From assembly GCF_000143415.4 (NCBI RefSeq), contig NW_003314491.1:1-26397 (forward strand): a DNA stretch of 26,397 bases. Direction: 5' to 3'. The translations under genes and the position numbers were made by a program. Positions 18,792 through 26,319 of the stretch are shown piece after piece. Source of the stretch: Selaginella moellendorffii. Its lineage: Eukaryota > Streptophyta > Lycopodiopsida > Selaginellales > Selaginellaceae. The notes under the pieces were generated by a model. The model was not told the origin of the DNA. It did not search any database and saw only the letters and a list, made by a program, of their open reading frames with translations. Numbering within the stretch: the first letter of the stretch is position 1; the number at the start of each line of letters is the position of its first letter.

Positions 18792-21700
18792 CTGAAATGA
18801 AATGCGTCAGCATAAAAAATGGTACAAGTCAATTTTACCATCTACAATATTAGCGAATGGTGCTCCCGATGGTCGTTTAGAGGGTTTTGGTCGAGGGAAC
18901 GTGAAGGGCGGAAATACTCTCCTCTGCAATGTGGGGTCAATCGCATCTGATGGCGTGTGGGCACATGCCATTTCAGCTGTAGACTCTGGTACAACTGGCT
19001 CAACAGTGGCATGGGGTGGTTCCGATGGCGTGTGATCACACGCCATTTCAGCTGGTGGCTCCGTTGGCAAAGTGGACATGACCGAACAGGCAGCAGGGGT
19101 GGTGTAGGGAGGTTCCAACGGCGCGTAGTCAGACGATTGGGCACACGTTGAGTCCGTTGGAAATGAGGATACGACCGGCTCGGCGGCTGGGGCGGCCTCA
19201 TGCGGGTCCAATGGCGCCTGGTCACCGTCAGTTGGATACGTGGACAAGATTGACTCAGTGGTATGGGCAGCATCAAGTGGAGCGTGGTCAGCTTGCTTGG
19301 CATTGATATGGATAGTAGCCTCCACCAGCTCTGATAACTCTTGCAGGCAAGTAGAGTCCACTGGCGGATCCATATGCATGTCCAAATATCTCCCTTCGAT
19401 TGAGATGGTATCCTCCCTACTGGCTACTAAAAACAAACTCATTAGCACATTGAATCGACTATACTGTATTTACCATCAACTGCTATTGGGCGCACTGCTG
19501 ATTCTGAAGGATTGGACATACGTTTCGACCCTTGCTTGGCACTATCCTTCCTCGACACTAAAGGCTAGAGTTTGTATCTTAATTCAACTGAATAATCTCT
19601 ACTTACCATTTCTTCTGCGACCTACATGGACAATATTAGAAATGGTAAAAGGTTAGGAATGGATGTACTATTATTTACCTGATGGTTTGTCTTGTATGAC
19701 CTTCCTCCGCTGCTCTTTGGCCACCTCAGGCTGGCCATCGTCGTCATCATCGTCATCGTCGTTATTGTGATCGTCACCATTGTGAGGACCATCCAAGTCC
19801 TCTTCGTCCTCCTCTTCTTCGTCCTCCTCTTCTTTGTCCTCCTCTTCGTCCTTCTGCTCTTCCTGCTCATTATCTTTCTCTGGCTCCTCATCCCCCTCCT
19901 GCATTTCTTCCATAGGCTGCTCAGGCTGGATGGCTTGTTTTTCCAGGACCATCTTGGGAAAATCATCTGGCCGAGTCTCTATCTCAAAATACAAGACATC
20001 CATAGCCTGTTTCAGTGCTTGACCTAGGACCGTATCCTCACCCGACTGTCTTAACATGGTTTCTGCACGTTCTTGCACCCTTCGAAAACGACGAGATGAG
20101 AAAAACGTGGCCCTGACTTGAAAAGCATCCCTCATCCATTGTACCTCTCCATTGAGATTGGGGAAGGGGAGTCCGCCATAGGAATCTGAGTCAGGAGGTG
20201 GTGACTGGCTCCTTTCACTCAGCCCTTGATCTGCAATGAATGGCATGAGCACACACGCCATAACCACGAGGCATTACCTATCATCTTTTCGTTGCCCTTC
20301 TTCCTTTTCGAATCAAACGCCTCTGATCTCGACGACTGTCCAACGTGCTTTCGCTTTTTATGACCACTGTCAGTTTGAGCTTGGCTGGTGCTTGCCTGTT
20401 TTGCCTTTGAAGAAGTGTCTCCTGCAAGGAATGGCATGAGACCACACGCCATTGCAAATATAATTTGTACCTCCTTTTTTCCTATTGTTGTCTGTTTGTC
20501 CTTCTTCGACGCGCCACTAGTGCGCTTTTCAGTCCTCGTGTCTGAATATTCACAACGATCTATAATCAAAATGGCGTGAGGCCTCACGTGACCTTACCTT
20601 GTGCAGGTTGTGAGCTCGGCCTAACATCAGTAGCTGTTAACGCCGTTTCAGCATCTGGGGGTGGCCACGCTCCTGCATACAGAGCTTGTGAGATAACATT
20701 TAAACTTAAAGTGCGTACTCACCAGGTTCGCAGAGAAGATACTGTTTTTCTTTGGCAACTGTAATTATATGCTCCATTGAAGTCACCTCTTCAATAGAGT
20801 TTGTCATCGCAACACACGGAACACCCTTGAGTAGTGCGGCTCGAAAGAATAGTCTGCCGCAGTTGTACTCGACAACGCATTTGCCCTTGGAGTCACCCGC
20901 TATTGCGTTGAAGACCCAGCTGAGCATTTCCCATGCTGCACCTGGAGCTTTCATTGGATTCGAAAGCTCCATAGCCGTCTTCAGTTCCTCAGGCACGGGT
21001 AAATTGACCTCCCTCAGATCAATTCGATCGGCCTTGTTGAACGAAGTTGGGAAGTCACTCCAGTCCCACTTTGCTGCAGGACCAATAACAAGGGCGAGTG
21101 TGAAGATGCGGACATTCGTCGGTATCTTCTTCTTAGCCATTATCCCATGGATCTCCCGCATGTCCTTGCCTTTCAACCGAGCCTTCACCTTGTTCAAGGC
21201 CTTCCAGAACTTGTGATAGGATTCGGAGTCGTAGATCATATAGTGGACTGAAGATTCCACCTTCGCAAGTCCCACCATTAAGTCAATGATGGAGCTGACT
21301 TCGTCTGCATGAGTGATCTCTTCGTTTGTGAAGTCCATCACACAAAAGATGCTCTTGACCTGCTCATCTCCGCGGGAAACGATGCTCCTCCACCTTTGAT
21401 CCTCATCCGAATTCACGTATACCCGGTAAGGTTCTCGATAGGCCTCTGCTGCGGGGTCGAGCTGTTTCTGAAGCCGGCGGTCGACATCCCTCTTAATGAA
21501 ATTTGGATATTGATCCAACTTCTCAGCTTTACTTTTCGTGGCATCCCGCAGCAGATCGATGAACTTGGGGGCCCCCTTCACGTACTCGTCGATGTCTTCA
21601 TTTGACAAGTCCAGCTCTTCCATCATCTCTTGCGTGGTGTCGATGCTCACCCTCTCCACGGCCACTTGCTCGAAGATCCAATCCTTCAATAGCGCACGAG

Positions 21701-23644
21701 CTCTCAGAGTCGTGCACAAGTCCTCGTATGTCACAATATGGCCGGGAGTCATTTTGGTCTTGTTGAAGACTACCTCACCACGTAGAAGAGCATTAGCCAC
21801 TGTCAGAAGGTCGTCGTCGTTTAGAGACCGCGAGAAACGCAAGGCGTTGAGCTTCAAATCATTGGGCTTCCGGCCGTCCTCCACACCTATTGAGTTTAGC
21901 AACTCCCCATCATGGTACCTCCTCAGCACATCTACCCATTTGTCAAAAACAACTTTTGTCGCGAGTAGAATGTTATGGATGCTGAGTGTGTCATTGACCC
22001 CCAGTGTTTTCGAGAGAAGACTCGAGAATTCCTGCAATGGAAATGGCGTGAGGCCACATGCTATGCCACATGCAACGAGGCTTACCTGCCAGGCGCTAGT
22101 TGCTAGTGCACGTCCTTGTCCTGGTTTTTGTGGCTTCTTCAGTTGAACCCAGAGCTTCCGTGTTCGTGCCAATGTCTCGTGCAGACCCGATTTGTAGCAC
22201 GTTTCTTGCTTGACATTCTGCGTGTGGGAGATGGATATGATAGATCGGAGGGGCGAGTTGCCTTTTATCAGGCGGACAACTCTTGTCTTGAAGACTTTCT
22301 TCACCTCCTCGCCCACCATAATATCCAGAACTATCTCTTGCATCGCCAAGCTAGAATGCTGCCCGGAGACGGCATAGAACCGGATGTTCTGATCGTCTAA
22401 CACCTTCCTATTGATCAAGTTTGGAAACCTCGTCTCGCCCTTCATTGTTTGGTAGTAGGGGATCACGTCTGCGATGTCGGGTGTTACTGAACTTGCCAGC
22501 ATCTTCTGCTTCAGTTTCTCCACCCACTCATCAGATACTAGCCTGTGGTTGTATTTGCTTTGGATGTCGATACGGCTCACGTCGATTGTATATACTTTGT
22601 TGGAATAGTAACAAGTACTATTATCTGCGACGATTTTTGTTGCCTCTTCTTGCTCTTTCTGCTCTTTGCGGCTCTTCTTTTTGGTGGGTGTAGTGTTCGA
22701 ACCCGAGGCAATGGCATCACCGAGTAGCTTCTTTTTTGGAGCAGCAGAGTCGGACGTCGGCTTGAGCTTGACCACCCTTTTCAGCTTCGGGGTAGTTTCC
22801 AGATCGACCCCCTTCCCCTTCGCTTCGCGAACTGGAGGCACTCTCAACGGCTCAATGTTGGAATATAGTTTTTGAACATCGCCGTAGGTGAGGTCCGTGG
22901 ATTCCATGTGATCTTCATAGACCCGCAGCGTCTTTGAAATTGTGGGCCTCCTGGACAACCTCTCCCTAGCTCCCTCTAGGAATTCCTCATAGCCGCTGCC
23001 CCCCTCCGGGAAGCCGCTAGGATGTGCAAGGTGGATCTTGAAGGCGGATGCTGTCTCTACCACAAGTGCCAGTCCATATTCTTGCATGGAACTGCATGGA
23101 GTGTCTGTCACTTGGATGAGGATCCCCATGCATTCTTTTCTCCCACCATCTGTGTTGTACAGCATCAGATCCTCGCCTTCCATCCCGAAAGTCCAACTGG
23201 TGAGCTCCTCCCCCTTCTCTGCATCGACATTGACAGTGGCTGGAAGAAGAACGCAATTCCTCACCTGTTCAGAAATGCACAACAATTAGAGCTGACAGAT
23301 GAAAAGCTAGCAGCTGGAAATAACGTGAGGCCACACGCCATTCACCACTGCATCAGATGTCTTGAGGCTGCATCCTAAGATGGCGTGAGGCTACACGCCA
23401 TCTGTAACCGGACTGCACTCGAGAGCCCAATCGGTGCATGCCAATGTTGCTACTGAATGGCATGTGGCCTCATGCCATTTTCTACTTGGCCTAAAAGACT
23501 TACCATTTGAAGCCGAATGGAGGCCGTGACAATCGAGGCCGGACTCGCTGGCGAATGTGCACTGTGTGTGCAGCGGATCGTAGCAGCAAGGCTACTCTGC
23601 CACTTACAGTTGGAGAGTGGCGCTGAAATCTCCCGGGACGCCAA
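17929..23644 (-). CDS. ParB/sulfiredoxin-like plus FCP1-like phosphatase multidomain protein, 11 exons
   Basis: Proposed exons, in transcript order: 23644-23504, 23264-22086, 22031-20723, 20672-20598, 20559-20471, 20421-20278, 20230-19679, 19621-19607, 19557-19474, 19426-18839, 18791-17929. All introns are GT-AG and their phases agree at every junction except after exon 5, where one base is missing. The exons sum to 5,039 nt, or 5,040 with that base, giving 1,679 residues. Domains by approximate residue: Ser/Ala-rich start; 160-250 basic linkers with PKKKLL and TKKKSRKEQ; 271-385 ParB/Srx-like (YTIDVSRID, YNHRLVSDEWVEKL, YAVSGQHSSLAMQE); 440-870 unassigned alpha/beta region; then Lys-rich and very acidic linkers, Pro/Thr repeats, and an FCP1-like domain from about 1398. 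The protein is probably nuclear. The fusion rests on splice logic, not on transcripts; two or more genes remain possible. Confidence 0.65.
18792..18838 (-). other. Intron 10 of gene 2 (47 nt, no palindrome)
   Basis: Bounded by GTAAAATTG and CATTTCAG. The sequence GCTGAC serves as a likely branch site. Phase 1 is kept on both sides. Confidence 0.65.
18839..19426 (-). CDS. Pro/Thr-rich repeat exon 10 of gene 2
   Basis: Four to five degenerate repeats of about 25-30 residues follow the pattern ..APL(D/E)PP....V(V/M)S..PT(D/E).... Two carry AEMAC(D/A)HTPS(E/D), and both are encoded by palindrome copies (18949-18972 and 19025-19046). The exon joins exon 11 through a 47-nt intron (18792-18838) with a CTGAC-type branch sequence. 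The splice gives NIVD|ESRRKYCIVFD. Confidence 0.65.
18949..18972. repeat. Palindrome copy in coding sequence of gene 2
   Basis: GATGGCGTGTGG and the near-complement GCACATGCCATT. It encodes AEMACAHTPSD on the minus strand. Confidence 0.8.
19025..19046. repeat. Perfect 22-bp palindrome in coding sequence of gene 2
   Basis: ATGGCGTGTGA and its exact reverse complement. It encodes MACDHTPS on the minus strand. Confidence 0.9.
19427..19678 (-). other. Introns 7-9 of gene 2 and a 15-nt microexon
   Basis: Intron 7 is 19622-19678 (57 nt), the microexon 19607-19621 (15 nt), intron 8 19558-19606 (49 nt), exon 9 19474-19557 and intron 9 19427-19473 (47 nt). All have GT-AG ends and none holds a palindrome. 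For intron 8 an AG seven bases upstream is rejected because it leads to a stop. Confidence 0.55.
19679..20230 (-). CDS. Acidic exon 7 of gene 2
   Basis: It begins DQGLSERSQSPPPDSD, continues with a helical segment (MRDAFQVRATFFSSRRFRRV) and then a long Glu/Asp run of about 70 residues including eight consecutive Asp. Such tails often mediate chromatin or histone contacts. If the following intron were not spliced, the protein would end at a TAA at 19671-19673. Confidence 0.65.
20231..20277 (-). other. Intron 6 of gene 2 (47 nt) with palindrome
   Basis: GTAATGCC donor, CATTGCAG acceptor, with the palindrome at 20239-20262 right before the acceptor. Splicing joins MI|DQGLSE in frame; unspliced the frame shifts. 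Confidence 0.75.
20422..20470 (-). other. Intron 5 of gene 2 (49 nt) with palindrome
   Basis: GTACAAAT donor, CCTTGCAG acceptor, with the palindrome at 20430-20453. The splice site is clear, but the phases on either side differ by one base (see the A-run at 20473-20478). Confidence 0.7.
20560..20597 (-). other. Intron 4 of gene 2 (38 nt) with palindrome
   Basis: GTAAGG donor, ATTATAG acceptor. The palindrome at 20570-20593 takes up most of the intron. Splicing joins QPAQ|DRCEYS in frame. Confidence 0.7.
20673..20722 (-). other. Intron 3 of gene 2 (50 nt, no palindrome)
   Basis: GTGAGTACG donor and CTGTATGCAG acceptor. Splicing replaces a stop at 20706-20708 by a continuing frame (CEPG|AWPPPD). 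Confidence 0.65.
20723..23264 (-). CDS. ParB-like and middle region (exons 2-3 of gene 2)
   Basis: This is the longest open stretch in the window. The ParB/sulfiredoxin fold is supported by a strand-helix start (IDVSRIDIQSKYNHRLVSDE), a following VEKLKQKM helix and the signature-like SGQHSSLAMQ, where family members have GxHR..A. Further on, at about 20780-20900, CVVEYNCGRLFFRAALLKGV resembles motif I of beta-class DNA methyltransferases (GSGT..AA..G). The Gly-rich loop is degenerate and I see no DPPY/SPPY motif. ParB-methyltransferase fusions exist in prokaryotes, so a decayed methylase is conceivable but weak. The 54-nt intron at 22032-22085 is in frame and would add 18 residues if retained. 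Confidence 0.6.
22032..22085 (-). other. Intron 2 of gene 2 (54 nt) with palindrome
   Basis: GTAAGCC donor, CATTGCAG acceptor, with the palindrome at 22042-22065 next to the acceptor. The length is a multiple of three without a stop, so the palindrome reads as GIACGLTPF if retained. The strong splice sites favour removal. Confidence 0.7.
23265..23503 (-). other. Intron 1 of gene 2 (239 nt) with three palindromes
   Basis: GTAAGTC donor and TCTGAACAG acceptor. Palindromes lie at 23319-23342, 23379-23402 and 23456-23479. Splicing joins a 47-codon first exon (start ATG at 23644) to VRNCVLLP in frame. Confidence 0.7.
23504..23644 (-). CDS. First coding exon of gene 2
   Basis: 47 codons from MASREISAPL to SIRLQM, rich in Ser and Ala. 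It could be a signal or transit-like leader, but the protein also has basic nuclear-type stretches. This start was chosen because the downstream exon has no convincing ATG before the conserved region and the splice phases match. Confidence 0.55.
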
Positions 23645-23699
23645 GTGGGCTGCGTGTGGGTGGCGGAGTGGGCAGCGGAGTTGGCGACGAAGTTACAAA

Positions 23700-23990
23700 C
23701 TGGGTGTGTCTTGAAGTGGACGCCGATGCACACGAGCGCGATGCGAGCGTGAGTGTGATGCAAGCGCGAGTGGACGCCGATGCACACGAGAAACCTGTAG
23801 AGAAGTGAGCGTGATCGCGAGTGGGAGTGCGATGTGAGCGGGAGCACGAGTGTGATGCGAGCGCGAGCGCGAGTGTGATGCAAGCGCGAGTGGACGCCGA
23901 TGCACACGAGAAACCTGTAGAGAAGTGAGCGTGATCGCGAGTGGGAGCGCGATGCGAGCGCGAGCGCGAGTACGAAGCAAAATGCAAAAC
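23700..23990. repeat. GC-rich tandem repeat upstream of gene 2
   Basis: A 120-bp unit occurs twice, with long identical parts at about 23751-23826 and 23871-23946. It is built from GCGAGCGCGAG-type subrepeats. It lies where the promoter or 5' UTR of gene 2 should be. Long minus-strand ORFs here reflect low complexity. Confidence 0.85.
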
Positions 23991-24035
23991 CTAACCTCAC
24001 ACGCGCGAAATGTCACAACGGTTGGTAATCCCGCC

Positions 24036-24170
24036 ACGTCATCATTCCTCGGACTTGGGCGCCACCATTAATTTCTGGATTGCCGTGCGCATGCAAGCAC
24101 GCAAAATCCAAAAGAAATCCGCAACGTCATCATTCCTCGGACTGCATGCACGCGAAATCCAAAAGAAAGA
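24036..24170 (+). repeat. Direct repeat in the gene 2 upstream region
   Basis: ACGTCATCATTCCTCGGACT occurs at 24036-24055 and 24124-24143. Each is followed by GCATGC..CACGC.AAATCC and AAAAGAAA. ACGTCA is a bZIP-type (TGACGT) core, so the repeat may hold promoter elements. Confidence 0.7.
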
Positions 24171-24318
24171 TCATGATTGGGATATCATTTAATACCCTCG
24201 CTATATTTATACCATGCATGATTGGATATTCCAAAGCATCTTGTATTTCCAAAAATGGCAGATGTTCAGCTAAATAAAGAAATTCTATCTGTTTCTATTT
24301 TTCTTTCAAATCAATATT

Positions 24319-24470
24319 ATAGCGTGTGGGCTCATGCAATTTTGAACCAAAGAAACCCAAAAAACGTTGGACCCAAAATATTTTGAAAAAACCCAAAAAA
24401 CCCTAAACATTTTAAACCCAAAAATCCAGGCGTCTATTCCTTGAATGGCGTGTGGGCGCATGCCATTTTC
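24319..24470. repeat. Palindrome-pair module A
   Basis: A half-palindrome ATAGCGTGTGG/GCTCATGCAAT (24319-24340) is followed by a CCCAAAAA-rich stretch and a full palindrome at 24444-24467. The same order recurs at 24604-24705 and 25540-25636. Confidence 0.8.
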
Positions 24471-24471
24471 A

Positions 24472-24545
24472 GGGCCAAATGCTGAATGGAGAAAAATTCC
24501 CTTTCAGTGCAAATGCTGCAAGAGGCAAATGCCGAGCACAAAGGA
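24472..24545 (+). repeat. Repeat shared with 25207-25278
   Basis: GGCAAATGCTG, CCCTTTC, GCAAATGCTG.AAGAGGCA and ATGCCGAGCA appear in the same order in both places, so this upstream region arose by segmental duplication. Confidence 0.7.
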
Positions 24546-24603
24546 CTGTAACTACCTCACATGACATAGATAAACTTTTCTCTATTTGGGAAAGATAAAC
24601 TTT

Positions 24604-24705
24604 ATAGCGTGTGGGCTCATGCAATTTTGAACCCAAAAAATGCACCAAAAAATTCTCGGCGTCATCTGGCGTTATCTCTTGAATGGCGTGGGGCCGCATG
24701 CCATT
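24604..24705. repeat. Palindrome-pair module B
   Basis: Half-palindrome at 24604-24625 and full palindrome at 24682-24705 with about 55 bp between, as in modules A and C. Confidence 0.8.
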
Positions 24706-24781
24706 TTCAGGGGCACATAGGAGTATATTCCTAGGATATTCTGACACGCGCGAGATTTTTTTGAGTTTTCTGGAGATCCAA

Positions 24782-25000
24782 CCGTTAGATCGCAACTAGA
24801 TTTTACAGAATGGTATACAATGTCTTTCTTGATGACCCTGCAAAGAAGCATCTCGATCGGACACCACATGAGACCACACGAGCCTTACAATGTTTCAGGG
24901 GCATTTGCCATAGATCCGACCGTTATTTTGCTCCAAGATTTTACAGTTTGGTGTGCATTGACCTTTCCATCGACACTGCAAAGGGACATCACAATCAGAT
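24782..25000 (+). repeat. Diverged tandem repeat of about 135 bp
   Basis: CCGTTAGATC...GATTTTACAG...CCCTGCAAAGAAGCATC at 24782-24855 is echoed by CCGTTATTTT...GATTTTACAG...CACTGCAAAGGGACATC at 24920-24992. No gene is seen in 24706-25540. Confidence 0.55.
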
Positions 25001-25179
25001 GCGAGATCACAAGAAACTAACTTCACTAACTCTGGTTTCACCAAGATCTACGTAAGGAGTTATGAAATGAAAGGACCTTCTCTATTGAAATGTGTTTATG
25101 GTCCTAGGGGCATTGTGACATATCAAAGGATTTTGCATCAAGTTCTGTATTTGCATGTTTATCAAGCTACTGAATTACT

Positions 25180-25204
25180 AAACCCTAAACCCTAAACCCT
25201 AAAC
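25180..25204 (+). repeat. Short interstitial telomere-like repeat
   Basis: About three and a half CCCTAAA units. Plant-type telomere sequence; such runs also occur as telo-boxes in plant promoters. Confidence 0.8.
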
Positions 25205-25539
25205 ATGTGGCAAATGCTGCGTGAAGAAAGATGCCCTTTCTGGGCAAATGCTGTAAGAGGCAGATGCCGAGCAGATGTATCTCAGGCTAGCGAAGGGGAC
25301 AAACGAAAGCTAGCTATAAATATGACGGGATGCAAATAGATTACTAGGCTGGTCCTGCGAAAATCAAAAACCATAATTGAAAACATTGAAAATGCAAAAA
25401 GAAAGGTTTATAATATTTTTGAATTTTAAGCAACCAAAGGAATGTAAGTAGGGCATGTGTTTGTAAGTTTAAAAATGCCTCAACCACTTAAATTCCCAAG
25501 TAAATAAAGCTGTTTCTATTTTTGGTACAGGTAAACTTT

Positions 25540-25636
25540 ATAGCGTGTGGGCTCATGCAATTTTGAACCCAAAAATGCACCAAAAAATGCTCGACTAGCA
25601 TTATTCTTTGAATGGCGTGTGGCCTTATATTGCCAT
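25540..25636. repeat. Palindrome-pair module C
   Basis: Half-palindrome at 25540-25561 and a decayed full copy at 25611-25636 whose right arm has an insertion. The interior is nearly the same as in module B. Confidence 0.75.
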
Positions 25637-25919
25637 AAATGGACGTATACACAGAGCATAATTATTCCTTTACACGGCGAATAATCTTGGCGCGGATCGC
25701 TGACATGGCATGGCAAAGTTCGAATCACTGACATGGCACAGCTGGATCGAGGCAAGGACATGATGTGACAAAGTTCAACCTCCGACAGCAAAGTCTAGAA
25801 GCTACTCAGTTTGAAATTTGTCAGAGGAGTCATAAGATCTGGTTTGTCAGAGGATTTGATGTGACATTCAAGCGTGTGTTATTTTTGAATTCTAGAACTC
25901 ATTCCTAAGTCTATCATTT
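25637..25919. other. Spacer without a recognised gene
   Basis: It contains a few diverged ACATGGCA..GCAAAGTTC.A repeats at 25703-25775 but no supportable ORF. Confidence 0.4.
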
Positions 25920-26157
25920 TTGTGCGCCGTGTTCTTGGTTCCGCTGAGCGTAGTGAGCGCTGCTTGTGTAAGCGGCGTTGTGGGCTGTGGTTTATGCGTC
26001 TACGAGCGGTTGCGGCATTGCGAGCGCCATTGCGAGCGGCAGTTTATGCGAGTGGCAGTTTGTGCGAGCGGCGCTACGAGCAGTTGCAGTGTTGCGAGCG
26101 GCACTATCTTTGGTGTGGCTACCGCTTCCTCTTGATATTCGGCACTTGTGCTTCCTG
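25920..26157 (+). other. Probable untranslated first exon of a second gene 1 copy
   Basis: It ends at the same CCTG|GTATGT donor as the sequence at 45/46. The part at 25985-26105 is made of degenerate GCGAGCGGCAGTTTATGCG-like repeats, resembling the GC-rich repeats upstream of gene 2. ORFs here are low-complexity and end soon after the donor. The rest of the gene would lie beyond the window. Confidence 0.45.
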
Positions 26158-26219
26158 GTATGTTCACCATGGAATGGCTTAGGACCACATTTAGAAATGG
26201 CATGAGGCCACATGCCATC
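26113..26219 (+). repeat. Right copy of the direct repeat
   Basis: It matches 1-106 with one extra T and a few substitutions, ending in a palindrome (26196-26219). Separation between copies is 26.1 kb, or about 13 kb without the retroelement blocks. Confidence 0.9.
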
Positions 26220-26291
26220 TTGGGCCCTTGCAATTTCATGGCTAGCGTATTGTCATGTATGTTTTTACTTGCCTGCAGCTGTGTGTATATC

Positions 26292-26319
26292 AAGATGGCA
26301 TGAGGCCTCATGCCATCTT
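26292..26319. repeat. Perfect 28-bp palindrome copy
   Basis: AAGATGGCATGAGG followed by its exact reverse complement. It is the longest uninterrupted arm match of the palindrome family in the window. Confidence 0.9.

Noticed and set aside
19692-20027. Plus-strand hydrophobic ORF (Leu/Val/Phe-rich), a possible membrane protein
   Set aside because: It is the antisense shadow of the Glu/Asp-rich exon of gene 2.
23693-24037. Minus-strand ORFs rich in Ala/Arg/Ser/His upstream of gene 2
   Set aside because: They follow the 120-bp GC-rich tandem repeat and are open in several frames. None splices in phase to exon 2 except the one chosen at 23644.
25180-25204. Chromosome end
   Set aside because: Only three to four units, with ordinary sequence on both sides; an interstitial telo-box is enough.
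83-26319. CRISPR array or bacterial parS cluster
   Set aside because: Spacing is irregular and kilobases wide. The genes have spliceosomal introns, so this is not a prokaryotic locus.
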